Assembly: GCF_029168945.1 (NCBI RefSeq)
Contig: NC_083602.1
Span: forward strand, 70,142,600-70,206,599
From: Cannabis sativa
Lineage: Eukaryota > Streptophyta > Magnoliopsida > Rosales > Cannabaceae
Length of the DNA stretch: 64,000 nt
Direction of reading: 5' to 3'
The notes beneath the pieces are model-generated. The model saw only the letters and a program-made list of their open reading frames with translations. It was not told the DNA's origin and made no database searches. Of the stretch, positions 11,246-22,161 are shown piece by piece (position 1 is the first letter of the stretch; each line of letters begins with the position of its first letter). Position numbers and translations under genes: made by a program.

Positions 11246-13954
11246 ATGGTGGAGACAAGAGCTACACGTCATCCTCGCCCTCTAGAAGACGCTCAAGACC
11301 CCAATGACGAAGATGTAGCCTCAAGGGCAGCAGAGGAGTCTGAGGAAGAAGTTCCAGATGAAAACCACGAGGAACACCTCGACGAGTACGCTTACGATGA
11401 TGGGAGCTACCAAGAGCTGGTGCTCCTCAGACAAAAAGCTATCGATCACGAAGCTGAGATCGAAGCTCAGAAAGTGCAAAATCAAAAGATGCATGAGGTG
11501 ATGCTAGCCATGCAGAAAGCCATGGAGGCAGCTGGTATTCACGTGCATCCCAAGGCGATGGCCGCTGGACTCGACGGGGAGCCAGCGACGTCTTCGCCTA
11601 ATTCCCAGCAGCAAAGGCCTAGGGAACCTAGCCCTATAAGGCACCCTGCTGAGGAAAACCAAACAAAAAACCCTACTTCTGCCCCTGGTCGAAAGAAAAA
11701 GGCGCAGGATCCGCGTAAGGTCCGCTCAGATTTCCCTAAAGGGAAAGGTCCGCAGAGGGGCAAGCCCCAAAGAGGGGGTCTTGGCCCTCAGGATCGAGGG
11801 GACCGGAAAAGCGTTTCCGTGCACCAGGAACCAGGGGGTAGAGGAAGAGGAGGACAGAGATGTCCAGCCATTGATCTGAGAAATCAAATCAATGGGAATC
11901 AAGGTGACCTCCGGGATCACCTGGATCAAAAAAGATACAGACCCGAAGTCTCCTCGGGTACTGTAAACGAAGGGATTATGGCAGAGCTTGCCATCCTTCG
12001 AAAAGATATTGCCCGAGTCTCCCGGAGGCAGAAGGGAGATGACTCCGACTCGGACAGTGAGGACCGGGAGCCTTGTGCCAAGCATATCCTGGAAGCGGAG
12101 CTCCCTAAAAATTTCAAGATGCCCGAGATGGCGGCATATACTGGGAACTCCGACCGCAGTGATCACTTATCACGATTCAACCGAGTCATGACAGTCATGC
12201 GGGTCAGCAATGACGCCAAATGCCTATGCTTCCCCCTCACTCTGAGCGGATCAGCAGAGGAATGGTTCAAGAAATTGGAACCAGGATCGGTGGGATGTTG
12301 GAACAAACTCCAAACCAACTTCCGGAGACAATTTGTCGCCGCCAGGAAGGTCAACTTGGAGGTTAGTGCCTTGACCAACATCAAGCAGCTACCCACCGAA
12401 ACCTTGAAGAATTACATCAAGAGGTTCCGAGAGGAAGCCTCGAAGACCAAGAAGGTCGACGACGGACAACAGCTTGCGCTTCTCCAAGCTGGAATCCGCA
12501 CCGGGACTCCCTTCTGGAACGAATTACAGCAAGAAGGCGCTGCTAGCCTTCAAGACTTCCAGAAGCGAGTCCAAAAATATATTAACCTCGAAGAAGCCCA
12601 GATCGTGGCTTACGGAGGCTATTATCCCACCGGAATAGCAGGATACATGCCAGGAGTTTCGCCCTCGGGTACTGTCCCGACCGCGACCCCTCCGATAAGT
12701 GGCATACAGTTTTCTGCTACTCCCGGATACAGCCAGGGCCAAGTTTTGCCCCCGGCATCTTCCCATTACGGCAACCCGTCCGGGGTGAACGGACGGACTC
12801 CTTCACAGGCTGCCCCAACTGCCAGCTTAACAGGCCCTACCCAAGGGTCGAGAAGCAAAAGGTCTTCCAAGGGTAGCACCCGAACGGGAGAGAAGCGCCA
12901 AAAGAAGGGGTACACACCCCAATACACCCAATACACAGAGCTCACGGACTCTCAGGAACGTGTATATTTTGCCACAAGGCAGAATACGCACTACCGGAGA
13001 CCCCAGCCATTGTATAGAGACAGCTCCCGGAGAGATCCGAGTAAAAGGTGCGAGTACCACAACGACATTGGCCACAGCACCAACGAGTGTAAAAATCTCA
13101 AAGATGAAATTGAGAATCTGATCCGTTTGGGCCACCTCTATGAGTGGATCAAAAATAGGTTGCCCCACCTTAACCCGGGGCAGATGGCAGGGGGTATGCC
13201 TTCGGGAACACCAGGGGGTACAGCAGGAGTATTGCCTCCAGCTGCTCCCGCAGGTGACACCCAGCATATACCCGAACTACCGCCCCGGCCTAATGGACGG
13301 GTAGCCATGATCTCCGGAGGTCCCCATATCGGAGGAAACACTCGAAAGGAGCGAAAGAGATATGCCGAGGCCGCAAGACACAGTGAGGTGTGGGAGGTCA
13401 CTCAACTCCCGGCTCAAAGGCCTCGGCTAATGGACCAACCCATAGCGTTCACGGAAGAAGACGCCAAGACGGTGCGCTTTCCTCATCACGACCCGCTGGT
13501 CATAGAGACCCCCATCGCAAATAAAGTGGTGGCTAGGGTCCTGATTGACAATGGAAGTTCCGTGAACTTGCTCTTCAAAGAAGCCTTCTCTGCGATAGGG
13601 TTGACCGACCGGGACCTCTCTCCTAGCGGATCGCAGCTCACAGGGTTTAACGGGACAACGCTAATCCCGATGGGAAAAGTCGTGCTCCTGGGTTACCCTG
13701 TGCCCGGATACCCCCCAAAGCACGTTCAAGTATTGCACCTTCGTGGTGGTAGACTGTCCAACAGCCTACAACGCAATCTTGGGCCGACCGGCCCTCGTCG
13801 ACTTTGGTGCAATAACTTCAATCCGACACCTATGCCTAAAATTCCCTACCCAGGAAGCCGGAGTCGGAACGGTGAGGGGAAATCAAGGAGAGGCCAGGCA
13901 ATGTTACAATGTTGCCACCCACTTGCCAGTACTCATGGTCCGGGGGCCCCCTGA
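11246..13954 (+). pseudogene. gag: gag and protease part of the gag-pol polyprotein, element A
   Basis: The frame opens at ATG 11246, 63 nt after the LTR, and matches the start of F (48769). An acidic, Arg/Pro-rich N-terminus is followed by a retrotransposon gag domain at about residues 278-451, including EEWFKKLEPGSVGCWNKLQ. Next comes a knuckle of C-x2-H-x4-H-x4-C type (C602, H605, H610, C615) and the aspartic protease motif IDNGSS with D768. A +1 insertion within about 13678-13705, judged against F, shifts the frame. The last 80-90 residues before the stop at 13954 are therefore out of frame and not real protein. Gag would form the virus-like particle and the protease would cut the polyprotein. 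Confidence 0.85.
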
Positions 13955-14546
13955 CATAGAGAAGGCTGAAGAAGACGAGCTGGATCCTCGCATAGGATCC
14001 GAAAGGGTCGTAGAACCAATGGAGGACGTCGAAGAGATACCAGTGTGCAATGACGACTCCACCAAAGTACTCCGGATAGGGAGAAGCCTAGATCCGGAGG
14101 AAAAAGATAAAATAATAAAAACACTGAAGGGCGCCATTGACATTTTCGCATGGCGCCAAGAAGACATGACCGGCATCAGCCCTCATGTCATCACCCATGT
14201 ACTCAATGTCAACCCGGACATGCCCCCTGTACAGCAAAAGAGACGCCCGCTCGACTCGGTGAAAGCCGAGGCCTTAAAGAAAGAGGTGGATAAACTTTTG
14301 TCCAATAGCATGATCCGCGACGTATACTATCCGGAATGGCTAGCCAATCCGGTCCTGGTGCCTAAGCCAAACGGGACTTGGCGGGTTTGTATAGATTTCA
14401 CAGATCTAAACAAAGCCTGCCCAAAGGACTGCTTTCCGCTGCCCAGGATCGACCAGATGGTGGACGCCACGTCCGGGTTTAAACTGCTATCTTTCATGGA
14501 TGCCTATGCTGGGTACAACCAGATAAAAATGCATACGGCAGACTAG
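13743..14546 (+). pseudogene. pol: protease end to first half of RT, element A
   Basis: This continues pol in the shifted frame: the post-protease region (CPTAYNAILGRPALVDF), a linker, then RT with NPVLVPKPNGTWRVCIDF and the first catalytic Asp in LLSFMDAYAGYNQIK. It ends at TAG 14544-14546, where F has CAG, so this is a C-to-T nonsense change just after the first RT catalytic block. The first codon of the piece is GTG and is not a real start; translation would arrive from gag. Confidence 0.85.
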
Positions 14547-14594
14547 GAGTGCACTAGCTTCAGGACCGATAAGGGGGTATACTGTTACCTAGTC

Positions 14595-17237
14595 ATGCCT
14601 TTCGGACTGAAAAACGCCGGAGCAACCTACCAAAGAATGGTTAACCGGATGTTTAAAAGCCTCCTGGGACGAAACATGGAAGTATATGTAGACGACATGC
14701 TCGTCAAATCCAAAGCATGCAACAGCCATGCAAGCGACTTAGAGGAATGTTTCGATGTCGTCCGGAGATACGGCATGAAACTCAACCCGAAAAAATGCAC
14801 CTTCGGGGTCAAATCGGGAAAATTCCTGGGCTTCATAGTCAGCCAAAGGGGGATCGAGGCAAACCCGGAGAAAATCCAAGCTCTCCTGGACATGCCATCC
14901 CCCAAGAAACATAAGGACGTGCAAAGTTTGACCGGAAAGGTAGCCGCACTGAGCCGCTTTATCTCACGGTCCACGGACAAGTGCATACCCTTCTTCAACA
15001 TACTGAAGAAATGCCAAAAGTTCGAATGGACAGATGAATGCGAGGAGGCATTCAAAAGGTTAAAAGACCATATGGCTAAGCCTCCTATCCTGTCAAAACC
15101 CGTCCTTGGAGAAGACTTGTTCCTCTACCTGGCCGTCTCCGAGCATGCGGTCAGTGCCGCATTGGTCCGGGAGGAAGGAAAAATTCAGCACCCCGTGTAC
15201 TATGTTAGCAAACGCATGCTAGGGGCCGAGACAAGGTATCCGGTTATTGAAAAGTTAGTATTCTGCCTCCTGATGGCATCGCGGATGTTGAGACCGTACT
15301 TCCAAGCCCATCCGATCAGAATTTTGACCAATCATCCACTCCGGCAAGTTCTCCAAAAACCCGAAGCATCCGGAAGACTCCTCAAGTGGGCAATGGAGCT
15401 GAGTCAGTTCGACTTACATTACGTGCCCCGGATTTCCATAAAAGGCCAAGCCTTGGCGGACTTCATCACCGAATGCAATGAAGCCGAGGCAACAGCCAAT
15501 ACACCGGAGCCACCCATCCCCACTTGGAGAGTATTTGTGGATGGAGCTTCTAATGAAAACGGTTCAGGAGCTGGAGTGGCTATGATATCACCTACTGGGT
15601 TGCGGCTCCAGGCAGCACTCCGATTCAACTTCATAGCTTCGAATAATGAAGCCGAATATGAGGCCCTGATAGCAGGGCTAAGATTGGCTAAAGCTGTAGG
15701 AGCCAAGAGGGTGGAAGTCTACAGCGATTCTCAGCTGGTCGTAAACCAAGTTTCCGGAGAATACCAAACTCGCGGCGAGAGGATGGCCGCGTACGTAACA
15801 ATAGTTCGAGAACTGCTCCACGAGTTCACGGACTATAAAATAGAAAGGATCCCCCGAGAAAAGAACGCTCACGCGGACTGTCTGGCTAAGTTAGCCTCGG
15901 ACAGCGAAATCGAAGAGCTGGGGGTAGTACCAGTGGAACGTTTGGCAGAGCCAAGCATCAAAATAAAAGAGACCACACAAACGGTTGGGCAAGAACCCAG
16001 CTGGATGGTCCCCATCATAAAATACATAACTACAGGCGAGTTGCCCCAAGAGAGGGCACTGTCTCGAAAGATTCAGTATCAGGCTCATCGTTATGTAATG
16101 ATGGATCAAATTCTCTACCGAAGAGGACTCAGCATGCCTTATTTAAGGTGTGTATCGGACCCTGAAGCTAGACAAATCATGCTGGAGGTCCATGAAGGGT
16201 TCTGTGGAGATCATACGGGAGGACCCAGCCTCTCAAAGAAAATATTGAGGCAGGGATACTTCTGGCCAACAATGAAAAAAGATTGTATAGACTATGTCCA
16301 AAAGTGTGACTCGTGCCAAAGGTACGCGAACATACCGAGAGCTCCTCCAAATGAGATCACTCTGATGACCAGCCCCTGGCCCTTCGCGGTCTGGGGCATA
16401 GATCTCATCGGGTCTCTACCTACGGGAAAAGGAGGAGTAAAGTATGCAATAGTAGCAGTGGACTACTTCACCAAGTGGACAGAGGCTGAGCCTATGAAGA
16501 CAATAACCGCTAAGAAGGCGTTGGACTTTGTTATCAAAAACATAGTGTGTCGATACGGCTTGCCTCACAAGATAGTCTCAGACAATGGAAAGCAATTTGA
16601 TTGCGAGGAATTTACTGACTTCTGCAACCAACACGGAGTAGTGAAAAGCTTCTCCGCGGTAGCCCGGCCTCAGACAAACGGCCAGGCGGAAGCAGTCAAT
16701 AAAATCCTAAAGGTCACCTTGAAAAAGAAGCTGCTGGCCTGTAAAAATAACTGGCCTGAAGAATTGCCAAGGGTATTGTGGGCCTACCGGACGACCCCCA
16801 GAACCACAACCGGTCACTCGCCATTCTCAATGGCGTACGGTTGTGAAGCAATGGTCCCGGTGGAAACATTATTCCCATCCCACAGGAGGACGACTTACGA
16901 TCCGGCCACCAATCAGGCCCTGCTCCAAGAAGCTCTGGATCAAGTCGAAGAACTCCGGGATGAGTCCCAAATACGTATGGCCGCTTATCAAAAGAAGGTG
17001 ACCAAGTATTTTAACTCCAAGGTTAAAAACAGAAAATTCGCTATTGGGGATATGGTCCTAAGAAGGGTCTTCCCAGCCACCCAAGAACCCGGAGTGGGGG
17101 TACTTGGACCAAATTGGGAAGGACCATATGAAATCGAGGACGAAATCGGTTCTGGCACTTACAAACTGAAAAGAATGGACGGAACTACTGTCCCAAGAGC
17201 CTGGAATGCCGATCACCTCAGAAAATATTACCAGTAG
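14595..17237 (+). pseudogene. pol: RT, two RNase H domains and integrase, element A
   Basis: Same frame as the previous piece, separated only by the TAG. Residues from 14595: RT YVDD at 31-34; a first RNase H at about 170-300 whose active site is degenerate (LTNHP where canonical copies have TDH); a second, archaeal-type RNase H with D316, E352, D378 and D428 all present; integrase zinc finger H533, H540, C571, C574; integrase core D603, D663, E699 (35 residues between the last two); and a GPY module (GPNWEGPYEI, about 838). It ends without a chromodomain at 880. All catalytic residues look sound, so only the upstream frameshift and stop silence it. Confidence 0.9.
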
Positions 17238-17383
17238 CGAATTAAACTTAGATTTTGTTCAAAGGGTTTGTACCGTCCAAATGTGTGCCTCCTCTATATT
17301 AAATAAAAACTGAGTGCCTTAAAAACAAAGTTTCTATGCCACTCAGGGGGGTACTAGGGTATACCGCACGGACAAACACAAAC
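17238..17383. other. post-pol spacer of element A
   Basis: Non-coding sequence between the pol stop and the tandem array, well conserved with F (54766-54917), including CTATGCCACTCAGGGGGG. Confidence 0.7.
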
Positions 17384-17600
17384 AAGCTAAGTAAAATATC
17401 CTGACCCAAAGGGCAGGTCAAGCTAAGTAAAATATCCTGACCCAAAGGGCAGGTCAAGCTAAGTAAAATATCCTGACCCAAAGGGCAGGTCAAGCTAAGT
17501 AAAATATCCTGACCCAAAGGGCAGGTCAAGCTAAGTAAAATATCCTGACCCAAAGGGCAGGTCAAGCTAAGTAAAATATCCTGACCCAAAGGGCAGGTCA
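17384..17600. repeat. 36-bp tandem array, six copies, element A
   Basis: The core CTGACCCAAAGGGCAGGTC starts at 17401, 17437, 17473, 17509, 17545 and 17581, exactly 36 bp apart, with CTAAGTAAAATATC before each. Looser copies follow at about 17640 and 17722. F has a single copy of this unit with looser copies (54937-55076), so the array expanded in A. It lies between the two convergent genes. Confidence 0.95.
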
Positions 17601-17913
17601 AAAAACATGCGCAAAAATAAAGAGCGTAAGTATGAAAACCCTGAGCCAAAGGACAGGTTGAAATATATAAGTGTGAAAAAAGATCGCATATATATATAAA
17701 TATAAAAATATATATATATATCCTAGCCCGAAGGGTAGGTCATACACACATAAATGGCCCGGGGACAGGCCTTAAATTGTCTCCCCTTCAAATAAAAGCT
17801 GCCGCCTGTATGTAAATTGTTCTAAGGCAGCAGCAAGTATGTACAAACAAAAAAAAAAAAAGAAGAAGAGTTATAAAAAGAACGGGTAAAATCTGGGTCA
17901 ATAATGTGGCAGC
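17601..17913. other. low-complexity spacer between convergent genes of element A
   Basis: It has degenerate CCNAAGGNCAGGTY words, a TA-rich run (about 17686-17722) and an A-run near 17849. It would hold the 3' end of the antisense transcript, which terminates toward pol. No gene seen. Confidence 0.6.
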
Positions 17914-20900
17914 TCAGTCAGCCCGCGGAGGAAGACGAGGTCCGATCCGTGCCTCAAGCTCAGCATCAAGCCTTTTCTTCTTTTCCCGAAATTTGGCAAT
18001 CATGTCCTCGGGTTTGGGATAAAAAGTAAGCTTGATACTCTGATCATTGGTGGCCCAAGCCATGTAGACACCATCATCAAAGCGCTTCGGGCACCGGGCG
18101 CAGGAGACAGGAGAAAGGAGCTCGGCCCTCTTGGCCTTCCTGATAGACTGATCCTTGTAGTCCCGAAGCTCCTTCAACTCCGCGGCTAGAGCGGCCTTGG
18201 ATTCGATATCCGACTGGTGAGTCTCCTCTAGAGACCTCACCTTGGCGGCCATTTCATCCAAAGCCTCCCTGGCCTCCCGAAGATCTCGCCTAGCCTTCTC
18301 GGCAGCCTCGGTTTGAGCCCTTAGCTCCTCCTGATGATGGGCCTCCATCCTGCCTCTCCGCTGGGCCTCGGCCTGGATCATGTCCTCCGCCTGAGCCTCC
18401 CTCCGGATGGCCTCCTCCTCCTTAGCCTTGGCCTTCTCTTCCTTGGCCTTGGCCGCTGCTTCCTGGCGCTCGGCAGCCTCCTGGTAGATCTGCCTCTCCG
18501 CTGTAAGGTCTTGGAGGACCTTCTTGACGTCGTTCATGTCCCCAAAATCGGACAGAGCGAAGCCATGGTTTATAATGTTCTTGGAGAGGCGACCAGCCTC
18601 AGCTGCAAGCTGAACCATAACGGGGTATAAGGAAAAATTTCTCAAAGGAAGAAAACAAAATACAAACACCAAAAAGGAAACGCAAGAAATTGCAAAGTAC
18701 TTACCACTGTGAGGGAATGGCTGAGGTCCTGGACCTGGAAGATGGAGTTCAGGGAAGCGCAAGTGGCAAACCGCTTGGGCGCACAGCGTGTAAGCTGAGA
18801 AGCGAACTCACCGGTCATTTCCGCGGCAAAGGGAGCCAAAGTGGGCCCTAAGAGGGGACGGAACCAGTCTGCTAAAGGATCCAGGTTGAGGTTCCACGGA
18901 TCATGATAGTCCGGATGGCTGATGCTCGCCTCAACCTCCGCTCGCAGAATCCTCCTAAGGGCCTCCACCTCGGCATATCCCCGGGAGTACTCGTCCATAG
19001 CGTAGTTGTGTTTGGCTATGCGAAGCTCCTGCCTTGCCTCATCCCCCGGAATCGGGGTAAGCTCAATGTGAGGAGGAGCAGGATTTTCCTCCATCGGAGA
19101 AACCCCGCCGTCTAGGCCATGAGCGGGAGTGTCGGCCCTCCGAGGCCTCTTCGGCTCATCCTGGGCAATCATCTTGCCCTTACGCTTGCGAATCAGAGCC
19201 ACTTCAGGCTCCTCCTCGTCCTCTTCTGCTACAACTGGAAGGGCTTGAGGCTCTCCAGCATCCTCGGCGGCTTCCTCCGAGAAGTCCCACCCTCTCCCCT
19301 GGCCTTCTCCCGGAAGCACCTCCTCGTCATCCACTAAGTCAATGGTTTCGGGAGGGGCGCCGGAAGAAACCTTCAAGGAAGGGGCCGGGGGAGAGGGGGT
19401 GAAAGCCGGAGGAGCCACCGGAGTATGGACCCCGGCAAGCTGTTCCAGGATGGCATCCATGGAGGTACCTGTTCCAATAAAATAAGCAAGTGTTAGAAGT
19501 TCGTGAGAAACTGCTTACGAAAGGTGCAGCAAATAAACTACTCCTACCCGGACTTCCTAATTCGGCCCTAGCAAAGTCCCGAACTTTAATGCTGGCAGTA
19601 TCATCTCCAAGATAACTGTCCGAGGGCCGAAACCAGCTGGACGCTATGTAAGCCGACGGACCTAAGGGAATAGGTTCCGGAGGGCCGGGACCCATCCGGG
19701 ACCGACCTAGGTAATCTCCTAAGTTTGTAAAATAAAATTCCTTCAAATGATCCCCCCACCGGGTCGACGGCATCTTAAACCTACGGAGACGCTCGTCGAA
19801 CCCTATGGGCCTACGACTGGTATATTCATCAACGGAAGGGACATAGTGAATTATCAAGGGAGACTTACCACCAGCACCGGAAGTGCTAGCACCGGGAGCA
19901 CCCGAGTTTGGTTCGGGGGCTGAAGGCTGAGGCCGGGAAGTCTGGTTCTCAGAAGAACCTTCAAGACGAAGGGGCCCCCCGGCGGAAGGACCCCCAATCT
20001 CTTCTTGAAGTATCTTGTCAAAAAATTTAGCTTCGGACTTCCCGCCAATGGCTTGGCTCCTTCGCACCACCAGACTCCCCACGCGAAGCCCTCTCCCAGA
20101 GGCAGCCTGGGCCTTAGAATACGCCTTCTCCTGGGCCTTCCGGTAGAGATAGTCTTGGTACTTCTTCTCTGCCGTAGCAATGAGCTCGTCCTGGAAGGCC
20201 TTCTCCGCAACCGGCGCCCTCACGTTAGGGCAGATGACCTTGGAGAGGTTGGAGTCATCCACCGATTGATGAGAAAGGATAAGTTTAGCCTTTCTACAAT
20301 TCTCCGTGGTGACCAGGCCCCCGACATCAAGATCGGCGTGGTCATAGGAGGCGAAGGCTTGGGCCCTTCGAAGGAAAGCCTGAGTAGTGAGCGTCCGCTG
20401 GTAAGGTGGGATCCGCACCCACTCAGTGAGAAGCTCCGGGTGGTCCACGGCCCTGAACCCGGACGAGAAGAAAAATCGGTGGCGGTACTCTTTAACATGA
20501 GTCTGCCTGTTATATGGAACCGTCCCCTCGTTGGCAGGGTGGATCCGGAACCCATAAAAACCATCCTTAAGTTTGTCCCCTTTCTTGGGGACGGATACAA
20601 GTTCATAAAAATATAAAATTTCCGCCGGGCTGGGAGCCCCCCAGCCGCGGGCGGCGTAAAAAATAAATAAGCCTGAAAGCAGGCGGTAAGCTTGAGGAAT
20701 AAGTTGGTATGGCGCAAGGCCGACAAATACAAGAAAATTAACAAAATAATCCTGGAGCGGGAGCATGGCACCGGCCATCAAATGGGTCTGACTCCAAGCC
20801 CCGAAGCCGTCATAGTTGTGATTAGGCGTCTCCGAGTCGCGAGGAGGCCGGTGGAAGGTCCCTGAGGTAGAGGGTTTGATCCCAGCCACATTAATGATGT

Positions 20901-21066
20901 TCTCCAGCTGGTGAGGGCAAGTTAGGGTCGATCGAAGCTCGGCCGCTTCCCAACCAGTGGCACGGGACTTGTACCCTTCCTGGGCAACAGGTCCCAGAGA
21001 AACCTCCTCCAGGGTGGCTATGTTTTTCCCTCTCTTCTTCGAAGATTTCGAGCCAGAAGCAGACAT
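17914..21066 (-). CDS. spliced antisense gene of element A (PF04195-like, coiled-coil protein), intact
   Basis: Coding exons on the minus strand are 21066-19548, 19468-18705 and 18609-17914, totalling 2979 nt, which is 992 codons plus TGA. Both coding introns have GT..AG ends and phases that agree (phase 1, then 0), and no stop interrupts the joined frame. Start: ATG 21066 (MSASGSKSSKK) lies 8 nt after a good acceptor and is shared with F; the ATG at 21087 falls inside the 5' intron. Exon 1 (about residues 95-200) resembles the PF04195 'putative gypsy type transposon' family (LPLQDYFVNFLVFVGLAPYQ). Exon 2 is acidic with a bipartite NLS-like stretch (RKRKGKM...KRPRR). Exon 3 is a long Glu/Ala/Arg coiled coil with a CARC motif near the end. 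Function is unknown; a nuclear, self-associating protein is inferred. Confidence 0.85.
18610..18704 (-). other. intron 2 of the element A antisense gene
   Basis: 95 nt, donor GTG|GTAAGTACTT and acceptor GGTTCAG|CTTGCAGC, phase 0. In F the equivalent is 77 nt (55924-56000), with conserved ends and a diverged middle, as expected for an intron. Confidence 0.85.
19469..19547 (-). other. intron 1 of the element A antisense gene
   Basis: 79 nt, donor G|GTAGGAG and acceptor TTGGAACAG|GTACC. It splits a Gly codon (phase 1). F has an intron of identical length and position (56765-56843). Confidence 0.85.
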
Positions 21067-21074
21067 TTTATGTT

Positions 21075-21523
21075 CTGAGAAAAACAAAAAGAAAAAACCC
21101 AGCAGTTAGGCCCCATACCAAACCCTAAATCAGAAAAAAAAAAAGGGAGTGGGGGTCCCCTAACCGCTGGAAAGAGGCCCCCTCCGGACACATGTCGCCT
21201 GGGAAACTCAAGAGAGAATCCCTGAACAAGTGTCGGGTGCAGTAAAATCGCAGAAAAGTGGTTTTGGAAAAAGGAAAAGAAAAGAGAAAAGTCTTCCTAT
21301 GCCCTAAGCAAGTGCTAATCGAAGAACACATGGCCTTCTTCAAGCAAAGCTATACGCCTGCAACAGAGGCATTACGACGGCGACTCTACAACTAACACAG
21401 TAAACATAAAGCAGAACTCGAAGAACTCAAACACTCACACACCCGGAAATCTCCAAGTGCGAACCCAGAAAACAAACAAAGTAAATGTAAGCATGTTATT
21501 ATCTAAAGATGCAAAAAACTTAC
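21075..21523 (-). other. 5' UTR intron of the element A antisense gene
   Basis: Donor CAACT|GTAAGTTTTTTGC at 21523; acceptor after a pyrimidine run, GTTTTTCTCAG|AACATAAA, at 21075. The length is 449 nt. F keeps both ends (donor GTAAGTTTTTTGC at 58824, acceptor TTTCACAG at 58371; 454 nt). The coding ATG sits 8 nt after the acceptor. Inferred from sequence and conservation, without transcript data. Confidence 0.7.
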
Positions 21524-21720
21524 AGTTGATTGTTGAACTGGGGGTACTGGGAATGGTTGAGTGAGAGTTGAGAGGCACTGGCAAAACCGAACACTGGAAA
21601 ATTAAAAGAAGTGTTTAAGTGTTAAGGCAGTCTGTGCTACTTCGAGAAATTTTCTCTCTGAGGAATTCGAGCAGAAATGGCAAGGAATGGAAAGTAACCG
21701 AAATGAAGGAAAGGTGGTGG

Positions 21721-21728
21721 CTTTTATA
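21721..21728 (-). promoter_or_regulatory. TATA box of the antisense gene, element A
   Basis: Minus strand reads GCCTATAAAAGCCACCACC. The identical box with the same flank occurs in F (59020-59027). With a start about 30 bp downstream the first 5' UTR exon would be about 160-170 nt, ending at the donor at 21523. Confidence 0.65.
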
Positions 21729-22152
21729 GGCAAAAGTGCATGAGGAACGGGCGTCTTCACCTACCAATCGTACGGCGGGGGAAACGCACGATTCGAATTC
21801 CCAAAAGTTCAACGGGCTAGATCAATCTACCATTAAGGCGGTGGAAACGTTTGAGTATCCGTCTGACACCATCAATGCGCCGCATCAATCATGGGGCGTG
21901 AAACGAATCGACCTCTGCAAAAGTGAATCACCGCATTTAATGCCATTATTAGGCACACCTTCACGCGCCCCCAAGTCGTATCATAAGACTGAGGAGGCGG
22001 CTGGAAACATTCCTGCGAACAAGCATATTGTCGCATTAAATAACATCATTTAATGTGCCTCCACGCGCTCGAGGCTCGAGCTAGGGAAACGAGGGGCCAA
22101 CTGGAGACACTTGAACAAGCCTTGGTTTATTTTCACTAAGTAAACAAGGCTT
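21729..22152. other. upstream region of the antisense gene, element A
   Basis: No gene. It contains two diverged copies of a roughly 100-bp block with GCATTTAATGCCATTATT and CACGCGC words. F has a clearer duplication (59211-59405). This could be the antisense promoter or enhancer zone. Confidence 0.5.
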
Positions 22153-22161
22153 GGGGGTAAA
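22153..22161 (+). promoter_or_regulatory. polypurine tract of element A
   Basis: GGGGGTAAA lies directly before the 3' LTR; the same nine bases precede the 3' LTR of F. It is the primer for plus-strand DNA. Confidence 0.85.

Noticed and set aside
14595..17237. Chromodomain at the integrase end
   Set aside because: The frame ends shortly after the GPY module in A, F and E.
17384..17600. CRISPR-like regular array
   Set aside because: The units are contiguous with no variable spacers, and the context is a plant retrotransposon.
17299..17649. 116-codon frame with repeated SLTCPLGQDILL units
   Set aside because: It is a translation of the 36-bp tandem array; F has no such frame.
17914..21066. 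Antisense gene as an envelope gene
   Set aside because: It has no signal peptide or membrane segment and contains coiled coil and NLS-like stretches; envelope-like genes would normally lie in sense orientation.
21067..21087. Upstream ATG at 21087 as start of the antisense protein
   Set aside because: It lies within the inferred 5' UTR intron and is absent in F; the ATG at 21066 is shared by both.
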